A DNA stretch of 19,478 nucleotides from GCA-2701705 sp036163455 (GCA_036163455.1 JAYZKL010000026.1:1-19478); one strand, 5' to 3'. Numbered from the stretch's first letter, positions 1 to 8,227 are shown. Made by a program: numbers and translations. The notes: generated from the sequence alone by a model not told the origin.

Positions 1-1374
1 GAAATAAAAATTATTTTTTTTGTACCTATAATTTATTAATGTATCTAAGTTGATAACTTGTTCTTTATCTCCCAACTTTTCATGTTTTACGCCTAAGGCA
101 GGACTATTAACCTTTATAAATCCCCTATCATATGCACCTTTAGATTCTCCAGTGAGATTAAAAACAGCAAGGTCATTATTAATTAATTGGATATTTTTGA
201 AATTAAACTTGAACTTCATTCTTTTTATTGTGTTAAGGTCAATAAAACTAGCATCTTTGATTTCTCCAGACTTTATATTTTTAAAAATTTTATAAATACT
301 TTTGCTTGATGGATTAGGGATTATATTTATAAAACTCTTAAAATCAGTTATCTGTAAACTCTTAAATGACAAGTCAGTACCTTTATTATCTTCAATCTTC
401 AAAAAGAAATGGTTGTTTAAATATTGATGTAGTTGAGTATTAAAATTAAAATTTGTTAATAAAAAATTTTTAATTTTATTGTTCGAATTGTAACTAATAT
501 CAGATCTTAGGTTAGCGAGCAATAACTTCTTACTTGTTTTCTTATTGACCAATTCTAGATTATTTGCAGAAAACTCACCATTTAATGTCTTAAATTTTCC
601 ATCATCAAGTTTTGACCAAAGAGTATAATTAACAAATTGAGCATAGGTTTTTATATTATTAATTTCAATTGGAAATTTTTTTAAATTTAAGTTAATTCCC
701 CTGGAATATATCTGGCCTGTAGGCCTCTTATTCTTATCTAGATTTAAATCTGCTGCAATATGAACAACTTCATTAATATCAGTATGATTGAATGTAGTAA
801 ATATTCTTAGATTTTTTTTCTGAGTTGTCAAAACAAGGTTCATGTTTTTTAGTTTATATTTTTCAATATATGGTAAATTATCAAAAATCAGTGATGAATT
901 AGTTATTCTAAATGTCAGTTTTGAGAAATCTGTTTGGTTCTTGCCTTTTGAAAAAAAATCTTTATTAATTTCAAAAATATTTTTATCTTTGAAAAATAAT
1001 TCTCCATTGTTATATGTCAATCTAAGGCTTGTATTTACAATATTAAATTCTTTTGGGATTATTTTATTTTGAAGAAAAGACTGATATACGTTTATTGTAG
1101 ATACAAGCTTATCTCCTGATATGATTTCTTTATTTGTTTTTTTATTAATTAATGTTATTTTATGAAAAATAATTGTAGGTTCAATACCGTCCCATTCAAT
1201 ATCTATATCATTAATTTTAATATTTGCATTAATATTTTTCTCTAATGTCTTAATTATAGAATTCTTATAATTATTATTTATGAAGTCTGTATTCTCTGTA
1301 ATAAACACAACTACAAATACAGCTACTAAGACCATTAAAAAAAAATTTATTAAATATGATGTGATTGTTTTCAT
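1..1374 (-). CDS. yhdP: YhdP-family AsmA-like envelope protein (DUF3971), N-terminal part, runs off the left edge
   Basis: The leftward frame opens with ATG at 1374 and stays open for 458 codons to the window edge, so the C-terminus is missing. A hydrophobic segment at about residues 8-25 is a single N-terminal membrane anchor; the rest looks periplasmic, with alternating short strands. Residues about 55-110 carry the YhdP/DUF3971 signature: a conserved W (IEWDGIEP), then a segment of the type P-x-I-x-F-x-x-I-T-L, then a stretch on sublayers of the 'sLl' kind. Known family members (E. coli YhdP, over 1200 residues) belong to the AsmA/Vps13-like bridge proteins thought to move phospholipids to the outer membrane. 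It starts 7 bases after rsfS, so it is probably the last or a late gene of the holA-proA-nadD-rsfS operon. In most gammaproteobacteria yhdP lies near rng and tldD instead. The family call is from motif recognition of the N-terminus only. Confidence 0.72.
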   Translation of the reverse strand, partial: MKTITSYLINFFLMVLVAVFVVVFITENTDFINNNYKNSIIKTLEKNINANIKINDIDIEWDGIEPTIIFHKITLINKKTNKEIISGDKLVSTINVYQSFLQNKIIPKEFNIVNTSLRLTYNNGELFFKDKNIFEINKDFFSKGKNQTDFSKLTFRITNSSLIFDNLPYIEKYKLKNMNLVLTTQKKNLRIFTTFNHTDINEVVHIAADLNLDKNKRPTGQIYSRGINLNLKKFPIEINNIKTYAQFVNYTLWSKLDDGKFKTLNGEFSANNLELVNKKTSKKLLLANLRSDISYNSNNKIKNFLLTNFNFNTQLHQYLNNHFFLKIEDNKGTDLSFKSLQITDFKSFINIIPNPSSKSIYKIFKNIKSGEIKDASFIDLNTIKRMKFKFNFKNIQLINNDLAVFNLTGESKGAYDRGFIKVNSPALGVKHEKLGDKEQVINLDTLINYRYKKNNFYF

Positions 1375-1381
1375 CTAATTA

Positions 1382-1723
1382 TTAGAATGTATAATTATCC
1401 GCCTTAATATTTTCATCCCATAGCTTCTCGAGTGAATAAAAGTTTCTTTTTTCTGGATGCATCACGTGAACTAATAGATCACCGAAATCTATAAGAATCC
1501 ATTCAGATTTAGCATATCCTTCTATCCCAATTGGTTTTATTTTATTTTTTTTAAGTATTTTTATGAGATTATCTGCAATTGATTTCACATGCCTTAATGA
1601 TCTTCCTGAAACAATAATCATATGGTCTGTTACAGATGTTTTATTTTTTACATTTATAGAAATTATGTCTTCGGCTTTATTTTCTTCAAGCGTGCTTATA
1701 ATAAATTCTTTTAATAATTTCAT
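1382..1723 (-). CDS. rsfS: Ribosomal silencing factor RsfS
   Basis: A 113-residue protein of the RsfS/YbeB/Iojap family, which binds ribosomal protein L14 (uL14) on the large subunit and blocks joining of the 30S subunit under nutrient shortage. The signature core is seen at about residues 30-55 (T-D-H-M-I-I-V-S-G-R-S-x-R-H-V), and the second conserved block (E-G-Y-x-x-x-x-W-I-L-I-D-F-G-D-x-x-V-H) at about residues 68-90. Length fits the family (about 105-130). It starts with ATG 5 bases after nadD stops, the usual nadD-rsfS arrangement. The gene normally following, rlmH (rRNA methyltransferase), is absent here; yhdP follows instead. Confidence 0.95.
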   Translation of the reverse strand: MKLLKEFIISTLEENKAEDIISINVKNKTSVTDHMIIVSGRSLRHVKSIADNLIKILKKNKIKPIGIEGYAKSEWILIDFGDLLVHVMHPEKRNFYSLEKLWDENIKADNYTF

Positions 1724-1728
1724 ATAAA

Positions 1729-2346
1729 TTAATAGACCTTATTTTTCTCTAACCATTTTTCTAAATTAACATTTACTAGGCCTGAAATTGGTTTATTGTT
1801 TTTGAGTCTATGTCTAATCTCCTTTGAAGAAACATCAACAATAGATGTGTTTTCTATAAATATTTTACCATATGATTGGTCATGAAATATACTTTCATTT
1901 TCTGCCATATAACATGAGATATTGTTGTCTATAGTTATTTCTTTCAATCTATTTCTGCGTGTAACTAATATATTAGATAATTTAATAATTTCATCAAAGG
2001 ATTTCCAAGAATTTATTTTTGTCAATAAATCATCACCTATTATGCAGTATAATTGAGCTTTGGGGTTTTCTGCTCTTATCTCTTTAATCGTATCGTATGT
2101 AAAAGACCTTCCTCCTCTTTTTATTTCTCTATCATCAACTATAAAGTTTGCTATGTCCTCAATAGATTTCTTAATCATCAATAATCTTTCTTCTGAGTTA
2201 GCTACAATCTTTTTATTAGAGTTAGAAATATGGGTAGGAATAAAGTGAACTCTTTCTAATTTATGTTTTTGAACAATTTCTAATATAGGGTTTATGTGTC
2301 CTAAATGTATTGGATCAAACGCACCACCATAAATACCAATTCTCAT
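1729..2346 (-). CDS. nadD: Nicotinate-nucleotide adenylyltransferase
   Basis: A 205-residue cytosolic enzyme that joins nicotinate mononucleotide and ATP to give deamido-NAD, the step before NAD synthetase. The nucleotidyltransferase HxGH motif is at residues 14-17 within GGAFDPIHLGHINP, close to the N-terminus as usual. The second nucleotide-binding motif, (I/V)SSxxIR, appears at residues 172-178 (V-S-S-K-E-I-R). The conserved middle block with Y-C-I-I-G-D-D is at about residues 100-106. Length matches bacterial NadD (about 205-215). The ATG start gives the typical MRIGIYGGAF opening. It lies between proA (13 bases upstream) and rsfS (5 bases downstream) in one transcription unit. Confidence 0.96.
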   Translation of the reverse strand: MRIGIYGGAFDPIHLGHINPILEIVQKHKLERVHFIPTHISNSNKKIVANSEERLLMIKKSIEDIANFIVDDREIKRGGRSFTYDTIKEIRAENPKAQLYCIIGDDLLTKINSWKSFDEIIKLSNILVTRRNRLKEITIDNNISCYMAENESIFHDQSYGKIFIENTSIVDVSSKEIRHRLKNNKPISGLVNVNLEKWLEKNKVY

Positions 2347-2359
2347 CTTTAAATTTTTT

Positions 2360-3631
2360 CTAATTACGAATTTTACCTTGGCTGTTTACAACATATTTTA
2401 AACTGGTAAGACCTTCAACGCCAACTGGTCCTCTCGCATGAAGTTTATCAGTACTTATCCCAATTTCTGCTCCAAGACCATATTCAAATCCATCGGCAAA
2501 TCTAGTTGAAGTATTTATCATTACTGAACTTGAATCCACCATATTGACAAATTTTTCAATAGATTTTTTGTTTTTTGATACTATAGCATCAGTATGGTTT
2601 GATCCATACTTATCTATATGAGCAATTGCTTCATCTAAATCTTCTACTATTTTAATAGAAATTATAGGGCCTAAAAACTCTGTATGCCAATCTATATCTT
2701 TAGCCAAAACTACATTCCCTAAATATTCTTTTGTATTTTTACAACCCCTAATTTCTACACCTTGTAATTGGAGTTCATTTGCTAATTTAGACAAAAGTTT
2801 TTTTGATATATTTTTATGAATCAAAAGAGTTTCCATTGCATTGCAAACACCAAACCTCTGTGTTTTAGAGTTTATAGAAATTTTCATAGCTTGATTTAAA
2901 TCAGCTTCCTTATCGATATAAACATGACAATTTCCATCAAGATGTTTAATTACAGGAATTTTTGATTCTTGCGTGATTCTTTTTATTAAATCTTTCCCTC
3001 CTCTAGGGATTATCACATTAATAAATTTATCCATTTGAAGGAGGCAACCAACAGCATATCTATCGGTAGTTTCTATAAGCTGCACTAAATCTAGACTGTG
3101 CTTATTCTTATTTGATTTCAGAGATTTTTTTACACTTTTCATAAGCCTTTTATTAGTGAAAATTGCTTCTGAGCCACCTCTTAAAATAACGCTATTCCCT
3201 GATTTTAAACATAGACCAGCTGCATCAATTGTAACATTTGGTCGTGATTCATAAATCATTCCTATTACTCCAAGAGGTACTCTCATTTGACTAACTGTTA
3301 TTCCGCTTTTCTGTTTAACAGAATTTATTTTTTTATAAAGAGGATCGGGTATTTTGATAATCTCATATAAACCTTCACACATTGCTGTTATTCTCTTTTC
3401 ATTAAGAATCAAACGATCAATCATAGAGTCATTCATTTTTCTCTTACGCGCATTATTTATATCAATAGTGTTATCTTTTTCTATATTTTTTCTGTCTTTA
3501 TCAAGATTATGGGCTATAGATTTTAAAATATTATTTCTATCTTTGCTTGAATTTAAGGCAGCTGATTTAGATGCTGAAACAGCTTTATTACATAAATTTT
3601 TTATATACTTATTAATCTTGGATTTTAACAT
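2360..3631 (-). CDS. proA: Glutamate-5-semialdehyde dehydrogenase (gamma-glutamyl phosphate reductase)
   Basis: A 423-residue enzyme of the aldehyde dehydrogenase superfamily that reduces gamma-glutamyl phosphate with NADPH to glutamate-5-semialdehyde, the second step of proline synthesis. The catalytic cysteine is C263 in F-G-V-C-N-A-M-E-T-L-L, where many homologues have SVCNALETLL. The ProA block G-V-I-G-M-I-Y-E-S-R-P-N-V-T is at residues 121-134, and the C-terminal F-A-D-G-F-E-Y-G-L-G-A-E-I-G-I-S-T-D-K-L-H-A-R-G-P-V-G segment is intact (378-404, spelled residue by residue). Length is normal (about 415-425). It overlaps the end of holA by 7 bases, which suggests translational coupling. proB is not in the window. 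The N-terminal 60 residues are very lysine/asparagine rich, in line with the AT-rich genome. Confidence 0.97.
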   Translation of the reverse strand: MLKSKINKYIKNLCNKAVSASKSAALNSSKDRNNILKSIAHNLDKDRKNIEKDNTIDINNARKRKMNDSMIDRLILNEKRITAMCEGLYEIIKIPDPLYKKINSVKQKSGITVSQMRVPLGVIGMIYESRPNVTIDAAGLCLKSGNSVILRGGSEAIFTNKRLMKSVKKSLKSNKNKHSLDLVQLIETTDRYAVGCLLQMDKFINVIIPRGGKDLIKRITQESKIPVIKHLDGNCHVYIDKEADLNQAMKISINSKTQRFGVCNAMETLLIHKNISKKLLSKLANELQLQGVEIRGCKNTKEYLGNVVLAKDIDWHTEFLGPIISIKIVEDLDEAIAHIDKYGSNHTDAIVSKNKKSIEKFVNMVDSSSVMINTSTRFADGFEYGLGAEIGISTDKLHARGPVGVEGLTSLKYVVNSQGKIRN

Positions 3632-4626
3632 GCTTCTTTCCCAATAAAGTCCTCAATAGATTTGTTAAGTATAAAGCAGGAAATAAGGATTTCAAGTTGA
3701 TGCCAAAGGTTAATGTCTCCTAACCCTATCTTTATAGATTTATCAATATTGTGACAATATTCAATAAGAACAATGAGATTTTTAGGATTAACTTTAGTGA
3801 GTAAAAAATCATAGTTCTTAATTTTGAAATTTGGTATATAAATATTTAATTTATTGCCTATAGCTAAGTTGTAAATTTTTTTTAATTCACTATTTAATAA
3901 AAATAGAAGATACACGGAGGGAAAATTTACTTCTTGGAGGTATTTCAAGATTTTTAGTGATTTAGATAAATCAAGATTATGCAAAGAATTAACTAAATCA
4001 AATTCTGAAAATTTATAATCATTTTGTACAATATCAAAATAACTATCTACATCATCAATTTCAGCTAAAGACATTTTATATATTTCTTGGATTATGGCTA
4101 ATGTATTCCCTTCAGTTTTTTCAATAATTTTTTTAAAAACTTCTTCATTAAATTTCAAATTATATGTAGCAAATTTTTTTCCAACCCAAGCTCTTAAATC
4201 ACTTCCAGTTAATTCAAAAATTTCTATGACATTATGTGATTTTAATAAATATTCATAAAACTTCGTTTTCTTGAATGCAGAAGTCTGTCTATCAAGTTTT
4301 ATCAAAATTTTTAAATCATCTGAGATTTTTGCTTCCATTATTATATCTTTGACTTTTTGAGGAACACTATTTGATACAATGTTTAAAGTTATTATTCTAT
4401 TTTCTTTAAAGAGCGTATTTATTTCTAACTCTTTTCTAAAATCATTTAATGGAAAATCACTATCAATAACAAAATTTTTTCTAGTTAAAAACTCAAATCT
4501 TTTAAAATAATTTTGTATTTTTCTCTCAATCTCATTCTGTAAGTGTCTTGGGCTACCATGAATAAGATAAATAGCTGATTCGGGTATTTTAGATCCTTCT
4601 ATAAATTCTTTGTAATTAAGTTTCAT
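3625..4626 (-). CDS. holA: DNA polymerase III delta subunit
   Basis: A 333-residue protein of the HolA family, the clamp-loader subunit that opens the beta sliding clamp. The N-terminal AAA+-like domain starts with the family pattern I-Y-L-I-H-G-S-P-R-H-L-Q-N-E at about residues 18-31, followed by weakly conserved blocks including the T-x-x-x-R-x-I-T-L region near residue 80 and G-x-D-L-R-x-W-V near 143. The delta subunit lacks a working Walker A motif, and none is seen. Length compares with 343 in E. coli. The ATG at 4626 gives the expected opening. It is the first gene of its operon, divergent from the mmsB-like gene across only 40 bases, and has no leptin-proximal partner: in many gammaproteobacteria lptE would lie immediately upstream, but here a 5.8-kb block separates them. 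Confidence 0.92.
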   Translation of the reverse strand: MKLNYKEFIEGSKIPESAIYLIHGSPRHLQNEIERKIQNYFKRFEFLTRKNFVIDSDFPLNDFRKELEINTLFKENRIITLNIVSNSVPQKVKDIIMEAKISDDLKILIKLDRQTSAFKKTKFYEYLLKSHNVIEIFELTGSDLRAWVGKKFATYNLKFNEEVFKKIIEKTEGNTLAIIQEIYKMSLAEIDDVDSYFDIVQNDYKFSEFDLVNSLHNLDLSKSLKILKYLQEVNFPSVYLLFLLNSELKKIYNLAIGNKLNIYIPNFKIKNYDFLLTKVNPKNLIVLIEYCHNIDKSIKIGLGDINLWHQLEILISCFILNKSIEDFIGKEAC

Positions 4627-4643
4627 ATCGAAAAAAGAATGAG

Positions 4644-4655
4644 ATTATATATAAT
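4644..4655. promoter_or_regulatory. Symmetric divergent -10 region between holA and the mmsB-like gene
   Basis: The 40-base divergent gap holds a perfect 12-base palindrome, ATTATATATAAT. It contains TATAAT on the plus strand (4650-4655) and TATAAT on the minus strand (4649-4644). The plus-strand box would start transcription at or within a few bases of the mmsB ATG at 4667. The minus-strand box would start holA mRNA about 10 bases before its ATG at 4626. No clear -35 hexamer is seen for either direction, so the call rests on the -10 matches and on position. Confidence 0.5.
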
Positions 4656-4666
4656 ATAACATGTAG

Positions 4667-5554
4667 ATGGCTAAAAAACTTAACAAAATCGTTGGCTTCA
4701 TAGGCTTAGGTATTATGGGCAAACCTATGGTTAGAAATTTATTGAATTCTAATTATCATGTTAATTTTTTTGCCAGAAAAAAACCTGTTATAAAAGAAAT
4801 TGAAAAAATTGGCGGTGAGTTTAATTCAAATATTAATGATATTTCAAAAAAATCTAAAATAATAATTACAAACCTACCAGATTCAAATGATGTGCGCGAA
4901 GTTATACTAGGCCAAAATGGTCTAGTAAAAAATATTGCCAGAGGTTCTATAATCATCGATATGAGTACAATTTCACCTGAGTGTACTATAGATATCTCAA
5001 ATCAATTGAAAAAAAAAGGAGTATCATTTATAGATGCTCCAGTTTCTGGTGGAGAAATTGGCGCAATCAACGGTGAATTATCCATTATGGTTGGCGGTGA
5101 GAAAAAAATTTTTAATACAGTAAAACCAATTTTGAGTATTTTGGGAAAAAGTATAACGTATATTGGTAAAAGTGGTTCTGGTCAAATAACGAAGGCATGT
5201 AACCAAATCTTAGTTGCAGAAACAATGATGGCGGTTAGTGAAATTCTTTTATTAGCTAAAAAATCAGGCTGCGATCAAAAACTGATAAGGAAGGCTCTGA
5301 TGGGTGGATTTGGTTATAGCAAAATTTTGGATATACATGGTTTACGTATGATTAAAAAGAATTACGCGCCTGGATTTAAAGCTTCTTTACATTTAAAAGA
5401 TCTGAATATAGCTACAAAACTTGCAAAAAAACTAAAAATAAAACTCAAAGGCGCAAATTATGTTAATAAACTAATGAAGGTTGCTGTTAATCGTCATTTG
5501 AATAATAAGGACTCATCAGTGATAAACAAAGTTATAGAAAAAGACAATAAATAA
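4667..5554 (+). CDS. 3-hydroxyisobutyrate dehydrogenase-family oxidoreductase (MmsB/GarR-like)
   Basis: A 295-residue NAD(P)-dependent beta-hydroxyacid dehydrogenase. The N-terminal Rossmann fold carries GLGIMG at residues 13-18. The substrate-binding signature D-A-P-V-S-G-G-x-x-G-A-x-x-G-x-L is at residues 123-138. The catalytic lysine is K176 in G-S-G-Q-I-T-K-A-C-N, and N180 matches the conserved helper asparagine. The K-D-L-x-x-A motif is at 244-249. Length fits 3-hydroxyisobutyrate dehydrogenase and tartronate semialdehyde reductase (290-300). Motifs do not tell these substrates apart, so no gene symbol is given: it could act on 3-hydroxyisobutyrate, tartronate semialdehyde or glyoxylate. 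No valine-degradation or glyoxylate genes lie nearby to decide. ATG at 4667 is chosen because the ATG at 4661 is followed at once by a stop. No Shine-Dalgarno sequence is seen. The irr-like gene follows 40 bases later on the same strand. Confidence 0.88.
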   Translation: MAKKLNKIVGFIGLGIMGKPMVRNLLNSNYHVNFFARKKPVIKEIEKIGGEFNSNINDISKKSKIIITNLPDSNDVREVILGQNGLVKNIARGSIIIDMSTISPECTIDISNQLKKKGVSFIDAPVSGGEIGAINGELSIMVGGEKKIFNTVKPILSILGKSITYIGKSGSGQITKACNQILVAETMMAVSEILLLAKKSGCDQKLIRKALMGGFGYSKILDIHGLRMIKKNYAPGFKASLHLKDLNIATKLAKKLKIKLKGANYVNKLMKVAVNRHLNNKDSSVINKVIEKDNK

Positions 5555-5582
5555 AAAACCTTTCAATTGAGCTCTTTAAATA

Positions 5583-5588
5583 TATAAT
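5583..5588 (+). promoter_or_regulatory. Candidate -10 box of the Irr-like gene, implying a leaderless mRNA
   Basis: A perfect TATAAT ends 6 bases before the ATG at 5595, so RNA synthesis would be expected to start at about the A of the start codon. The best -35 candidate (TTTCAA at 5561-5566, spacer 16) is weak. No ribosome binding site is present in the 40-base gap after the mmsB-like gene, which supports a leaderless reading. Co-transcription from mmsB is also possible. Confidence 0.4.
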
Positions 5589-5594
5589 GTATAT

Positions 5595-5993
5595 ATGAAA
5601 GAAAATTTCGAAAATTATTTGATAAAGAATCAGATTAAGCCAACAAAACAACGTTTAAGAATTGCAGCTATAGTTTTTTGTCGAGAACAACATTTCACTG
5701 CTTCAGATTTGATTGAGAAAATTAATAAATCGAAACTAAATATTTCACAGGCTACAATATATAACACTTTATGCCTTTTTGAATCTAAAGGATTATTAAA
5801 AATAATTAATCTAGATAATGAACAAAAGTTTTACGATACTAATCTTAGCCATCACCACCATATTTATAACCTAAATAATCGTAGCTTATTTGATATTCCA
5901 GAAGAAAAAATATCATTTTCTAAATTACCAAAGATTCCAGAATCAATGAAGGTTGAAAAAACTGAAGTTGTTATAAAAGTTATAAATAAATAA
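5595..5993 (+). CDS. irr: Irr-type Fur-family transcriptional regulator (heme/iron response)
   Basis: A 132-residue Fur-superfamily repressor. The winged-helix part is at residues 10-75, with the recognition region S-Q-A-T-I-Y-N-T-L at 51-59. The dimerisation half has K-F-Y-D-T-N-L-S-HHHH at 78-89, matching the W/Y-F-D-T-N-x-S-x-H-H-H segment of Irr, and ends with D-I-P and V-V-I-K-V blocks as Irr does. The paired CxxC zinc motifs of most Fur and PerR proteins are absent. In Alphaproteobacteria, Irr regulates heme and iron genes and is destabilised when heme is plentiful; its histidine cluster is a heme site. The Cys-Pro heme motif of Bradyrhizobium Irr is not present (C29 is followed by R). 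The gene is tail to tail with katG, 27 bases apart, and a palindrome fitting the Irr operator covers the katG promoter. Irr assignment is from motif recall; a diverged non-Irr Fur paralogue is the alternative. Confidence 0.75.
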   Translation: MKENFENYLIKNQIKPTKQRLRIAAIVFCREQHFTASDLIEKINKSKLNISQATIYNTLCLFESKGLLKIINLDNEQKFYDTNLSHHHHIYNLNNRSLFDIPEEKISFSKLPKIPESMKVEKTEVVIKVINK

Positions 5994-6020
5994 TTTAACT
6001 AACTAAAATTTCTTTCCTGA

Positions 6021-8222
6021 TTACTTAAGATCAAAACGATCTAGATTCATTACCTTAGTCCATGCTGCTATAAAATCAGCAACAAATTTAGGTTGCGAAT
6101 CTTCGCATGCATAAACTTCCGCTAAGGCTCTTAGCTGTGAATTTGAACCTAATATTAAATCAACGCGCGTAGCATTCCATTTAACTTTATCAGTTGTTCT
6201 GTCTCGCCCTTCAAATAAATCTTCCTTTTTAGAAACTTCTTTCCATTTTATTCCCATATCAAGCAAATTTACAAAAAAATCGTTTGTAAGCACTTCGGGT
6301 TTATCTGTAAAGACTCCATTACTCGAATTATCATAATTGGTGTTTAATACACGCATTCCACCTATTAGAACAGTCATCTCGGGAGCAGTTAGTTTCATTA
6401 ATTGAGCTCTATCTATTAAAATTTCTTCTGCCACAGTACTGAATTCATCCTTAACAAAATTACGGAATCCATCCGCCTGAGGCTCAAGTAAAGCAAATGA
6501 GTCTACATCTGTCTGATTTTCTGAGGCATCAGTACGCCCAGGTGAGAAAGGGACTTTCACATCATGTCCTCCATTCTTGGCAGCTTTCTCTATCCCAGCA
6601 CAACCGCCTAAAACAATTAAATCTGCTAGAGACACCTGTTTACCGTTAGCATTGAATTCATTTTGTATTTTTTCCAATGTTCCAATGACTTGTGATAATT
6701 CTGATGGGTTATTGGCTTCCCAATCTTTTTGAGGAGAGAGACGAATTCTTGCTCCATTTGCTCCACCTCTTTTATCAGAACCACGAAAGGTTGATGCTGA
6801 TGCCCAAGCAGTTCTTACTAGTTGAGAAATAGATAATCCTGAATCTAATATAGTTGCTTTAAGAGTATCTGCATCTTTTTCATTTATAAGTTCATGCGTA
6901 ACAGCAGGAAGTGGATCTTGCCAAATAAGCTCTTCAGCAGGAACATCCTTGCCAAGATAACAAGCTCTAGGCCCCATGTCTCTATGGGTTAGCTTAAACC
7001 AAGCTCTTGCAAATGCATCTGCAAACTCATCAGGGTTTTCATGAAAGTTTTTTGAAATAGGTCCATATTGAGGGTCCATTCTCATTGAAAGGTCAGTTGT
7101 TAACATCATTGGAGCAACCTTTTTAGATGAATCATGCGCATCAGGCACAATGTTAATATCAGCTCCATTCTCCTTAGGTTTCCATTGGTGAGCTCCTGCA
7201 GGACTGGCTGCTAACTCCCATTCATAACCAAATAATAAATCTAAATATCCCATGTCCCATTTTATAGGGTTGGCAGTCCAGGCTCCTTCTAAACCACTAC
7301 TAATTGTGTCTGCTCCCATGCCTGTTCCATAATCACTGTTCCACCCTGTAGATTGTTCTTGAATTTTTGATCCTTCCGGCTCAGGGCCTTTATGAGATTC
7401 AGGTGCAGCGCCATGAGACTTTCCAAAAGTATGTCCTCCTGCAATAAGTGCAACTGTCTCATAATCATTCATTGCCATACGTCCAAATGTTTCTCGGATA
7501 TCATGCGCAGCTTTAAGTGGATCAGGGTTAGCATCTGGTCCTTGTGGGTTTACATATATTAATCCCATATGAGCTGCTCCCAAAGGATTTTCTAAATCTC
7601 TAACACCACTATAACGATTAACGCCAAGCCATTCTTTTTCAGAACCCCAATAAATATCTTCTTCAGGTTCCCAAATATCTTCTCTACCTCCACCAAAACC
7701 GAATGTTTTAAAACCCATTGATTCTAAGGCTACATTTCCAGTTAAAATAATTAGGTCAGCCCATGAAATTCTTTTTCCGTATTTTTGTTTGATAGGCCAT
7801 ATCAATAATCGCGCTTTATCTAAGTTGACATTATCAGGCCAGCTGCCTATAGGGGCAAAACGTTGGTTACCAGTTCCAGCGCCTCCTCGTCCATCACCTG
7901 TTCTATAAGTACCAGCTGCATGCCAAGCCATTCGAATAAAAAATGGCCCATAATGTCCGTAGTCAGCAGGCCACCATTCTTGCGAATCCGTCATTAAATC
8001 ATGTAAATCTTTTTTAACCGCATCGAGATCAAGTTTATTAAATTCTTCTGCATAATCAAATTCCTGTTCCATGGGATTAACCATAGACGAGTGCTGAGAT
8101 AAGATTTTTAGGTTTAGACTATTAGGCCACCAATCTTTATTTGATGTACCTTTGCCAGCTGGATGTTTGGCAGGTCCTCCAACACCAGTAATTGGACATC
8201 TTGATTTCTCATTATCACTCAT
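6021..8222 (-). CDS. katG: Catalase-peroxidase
   Basis: A 733-residue cytosolic heme enzyme that breaks down hydrogen peroxide. The distal heme pocket R97-W100-H101 lies in R-M-A-W-H-A-A-G-T-Y-R. The proximal heme ligand is H264 in A-G-G-H-T-F-G-K. The Met-Tyr-Trp crosslink needed for catalase activity is complete: W100, Y223 (I-Y-V-N-P) and M249 (R-M-A-M-N-D), with spacings equal to those of W107-Y229-M255 in M. tuberculosis KatG. The C-terminal, non-heme domain is also present, giving normal full length (720-740). No signal peptide is seen, so this is not the periplasmic type. The start is supported by a strong AAGGGGG ribosome site 5 bases upstream. The gene looks visibly less AT-rich than its neighbours, partly because KatG is rich in G, A, P and W. 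It is divergent from pyrD and converges on the irr-like gene. Confidence 0.98.
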   Translation of the reverse strand: MSDNEKSRCPITGVGGPAKHPAGKGTSNKDWWPNSLNLKILSQHSSMVNPMEQEFDYAEEFNKLDLDAVKKDLHDLMTDSQEWWPADYGHYGPFFIRMAWHAAGTYRTGDGRGGAGTGNQRFAPIGSWPDNVNLDKARLLIWPIKQKYGKRISWADLIILTGNVALESMGFKTFGFGGGREDIWEPEEDIYWGSEKEWLGVNRYSGVRDLENPLGAAHMGLIYVNPQGPDANPDPLKAAHDIRETFGRMAMNDYETVALIAGGHTFGKSHGAAPESHKGPEPEGSKIQEQSTGWNSDYGTGMGADTISSGLEGAWTANPIKWDMGYLDLLFGYEWELAASPAGAHQWKPKENGADINIVPDAHDSSKKVAPMMLTTDLSMRMDPQYGPISKNFHENPDEFADAFARAWFKLTHRDMGPRACYLGKDVPAEELIWQDPLPAVTHELINEKDADTLKATILDSGLSISQLVRTAWASASTFRGSDKRGGANGARIRLSPQKDWEANNPSELSQVIGTLEKIQNEFNANGKQVSLADLIVLGGCAGIEKAAKNGGHDVKVPFSPGRTDASENQTDVDSFALLEPQADGFRNFVKDEFSTVAEEILIDRAQLMKLTAPEMTVLIGGMRVLNTNYDNSSNGVFTDKPEVLTNDFFVNLLDMGIKWKEVSKKEDLFEGRDRTTDKVKWNATRVDLILGSNSQLRALAEVYACEDSQPKFVADFIAAWTKVMNLDRFDLK

Positions 8223-8227
8223 AGTAT

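Noticed and set aside
842..1072. Plus-strand open frames at 50-295 and 842-1072
   Set aside because: They lie antisense inside the continuous yhdP-like frame and their translations are low-complexity L/I/S/F strings with no family pattern.
3354..3647. Plus-strand open frame of 97 codons over the proA/holA junction
   Set aside because: Antisense to the conserved proA N-terminus; hydrophobic low-complexity translation.
5994..6020. Terminator between irr and katG
   Set aside because: The 27 bases contain no stem with a following T run in either direction.
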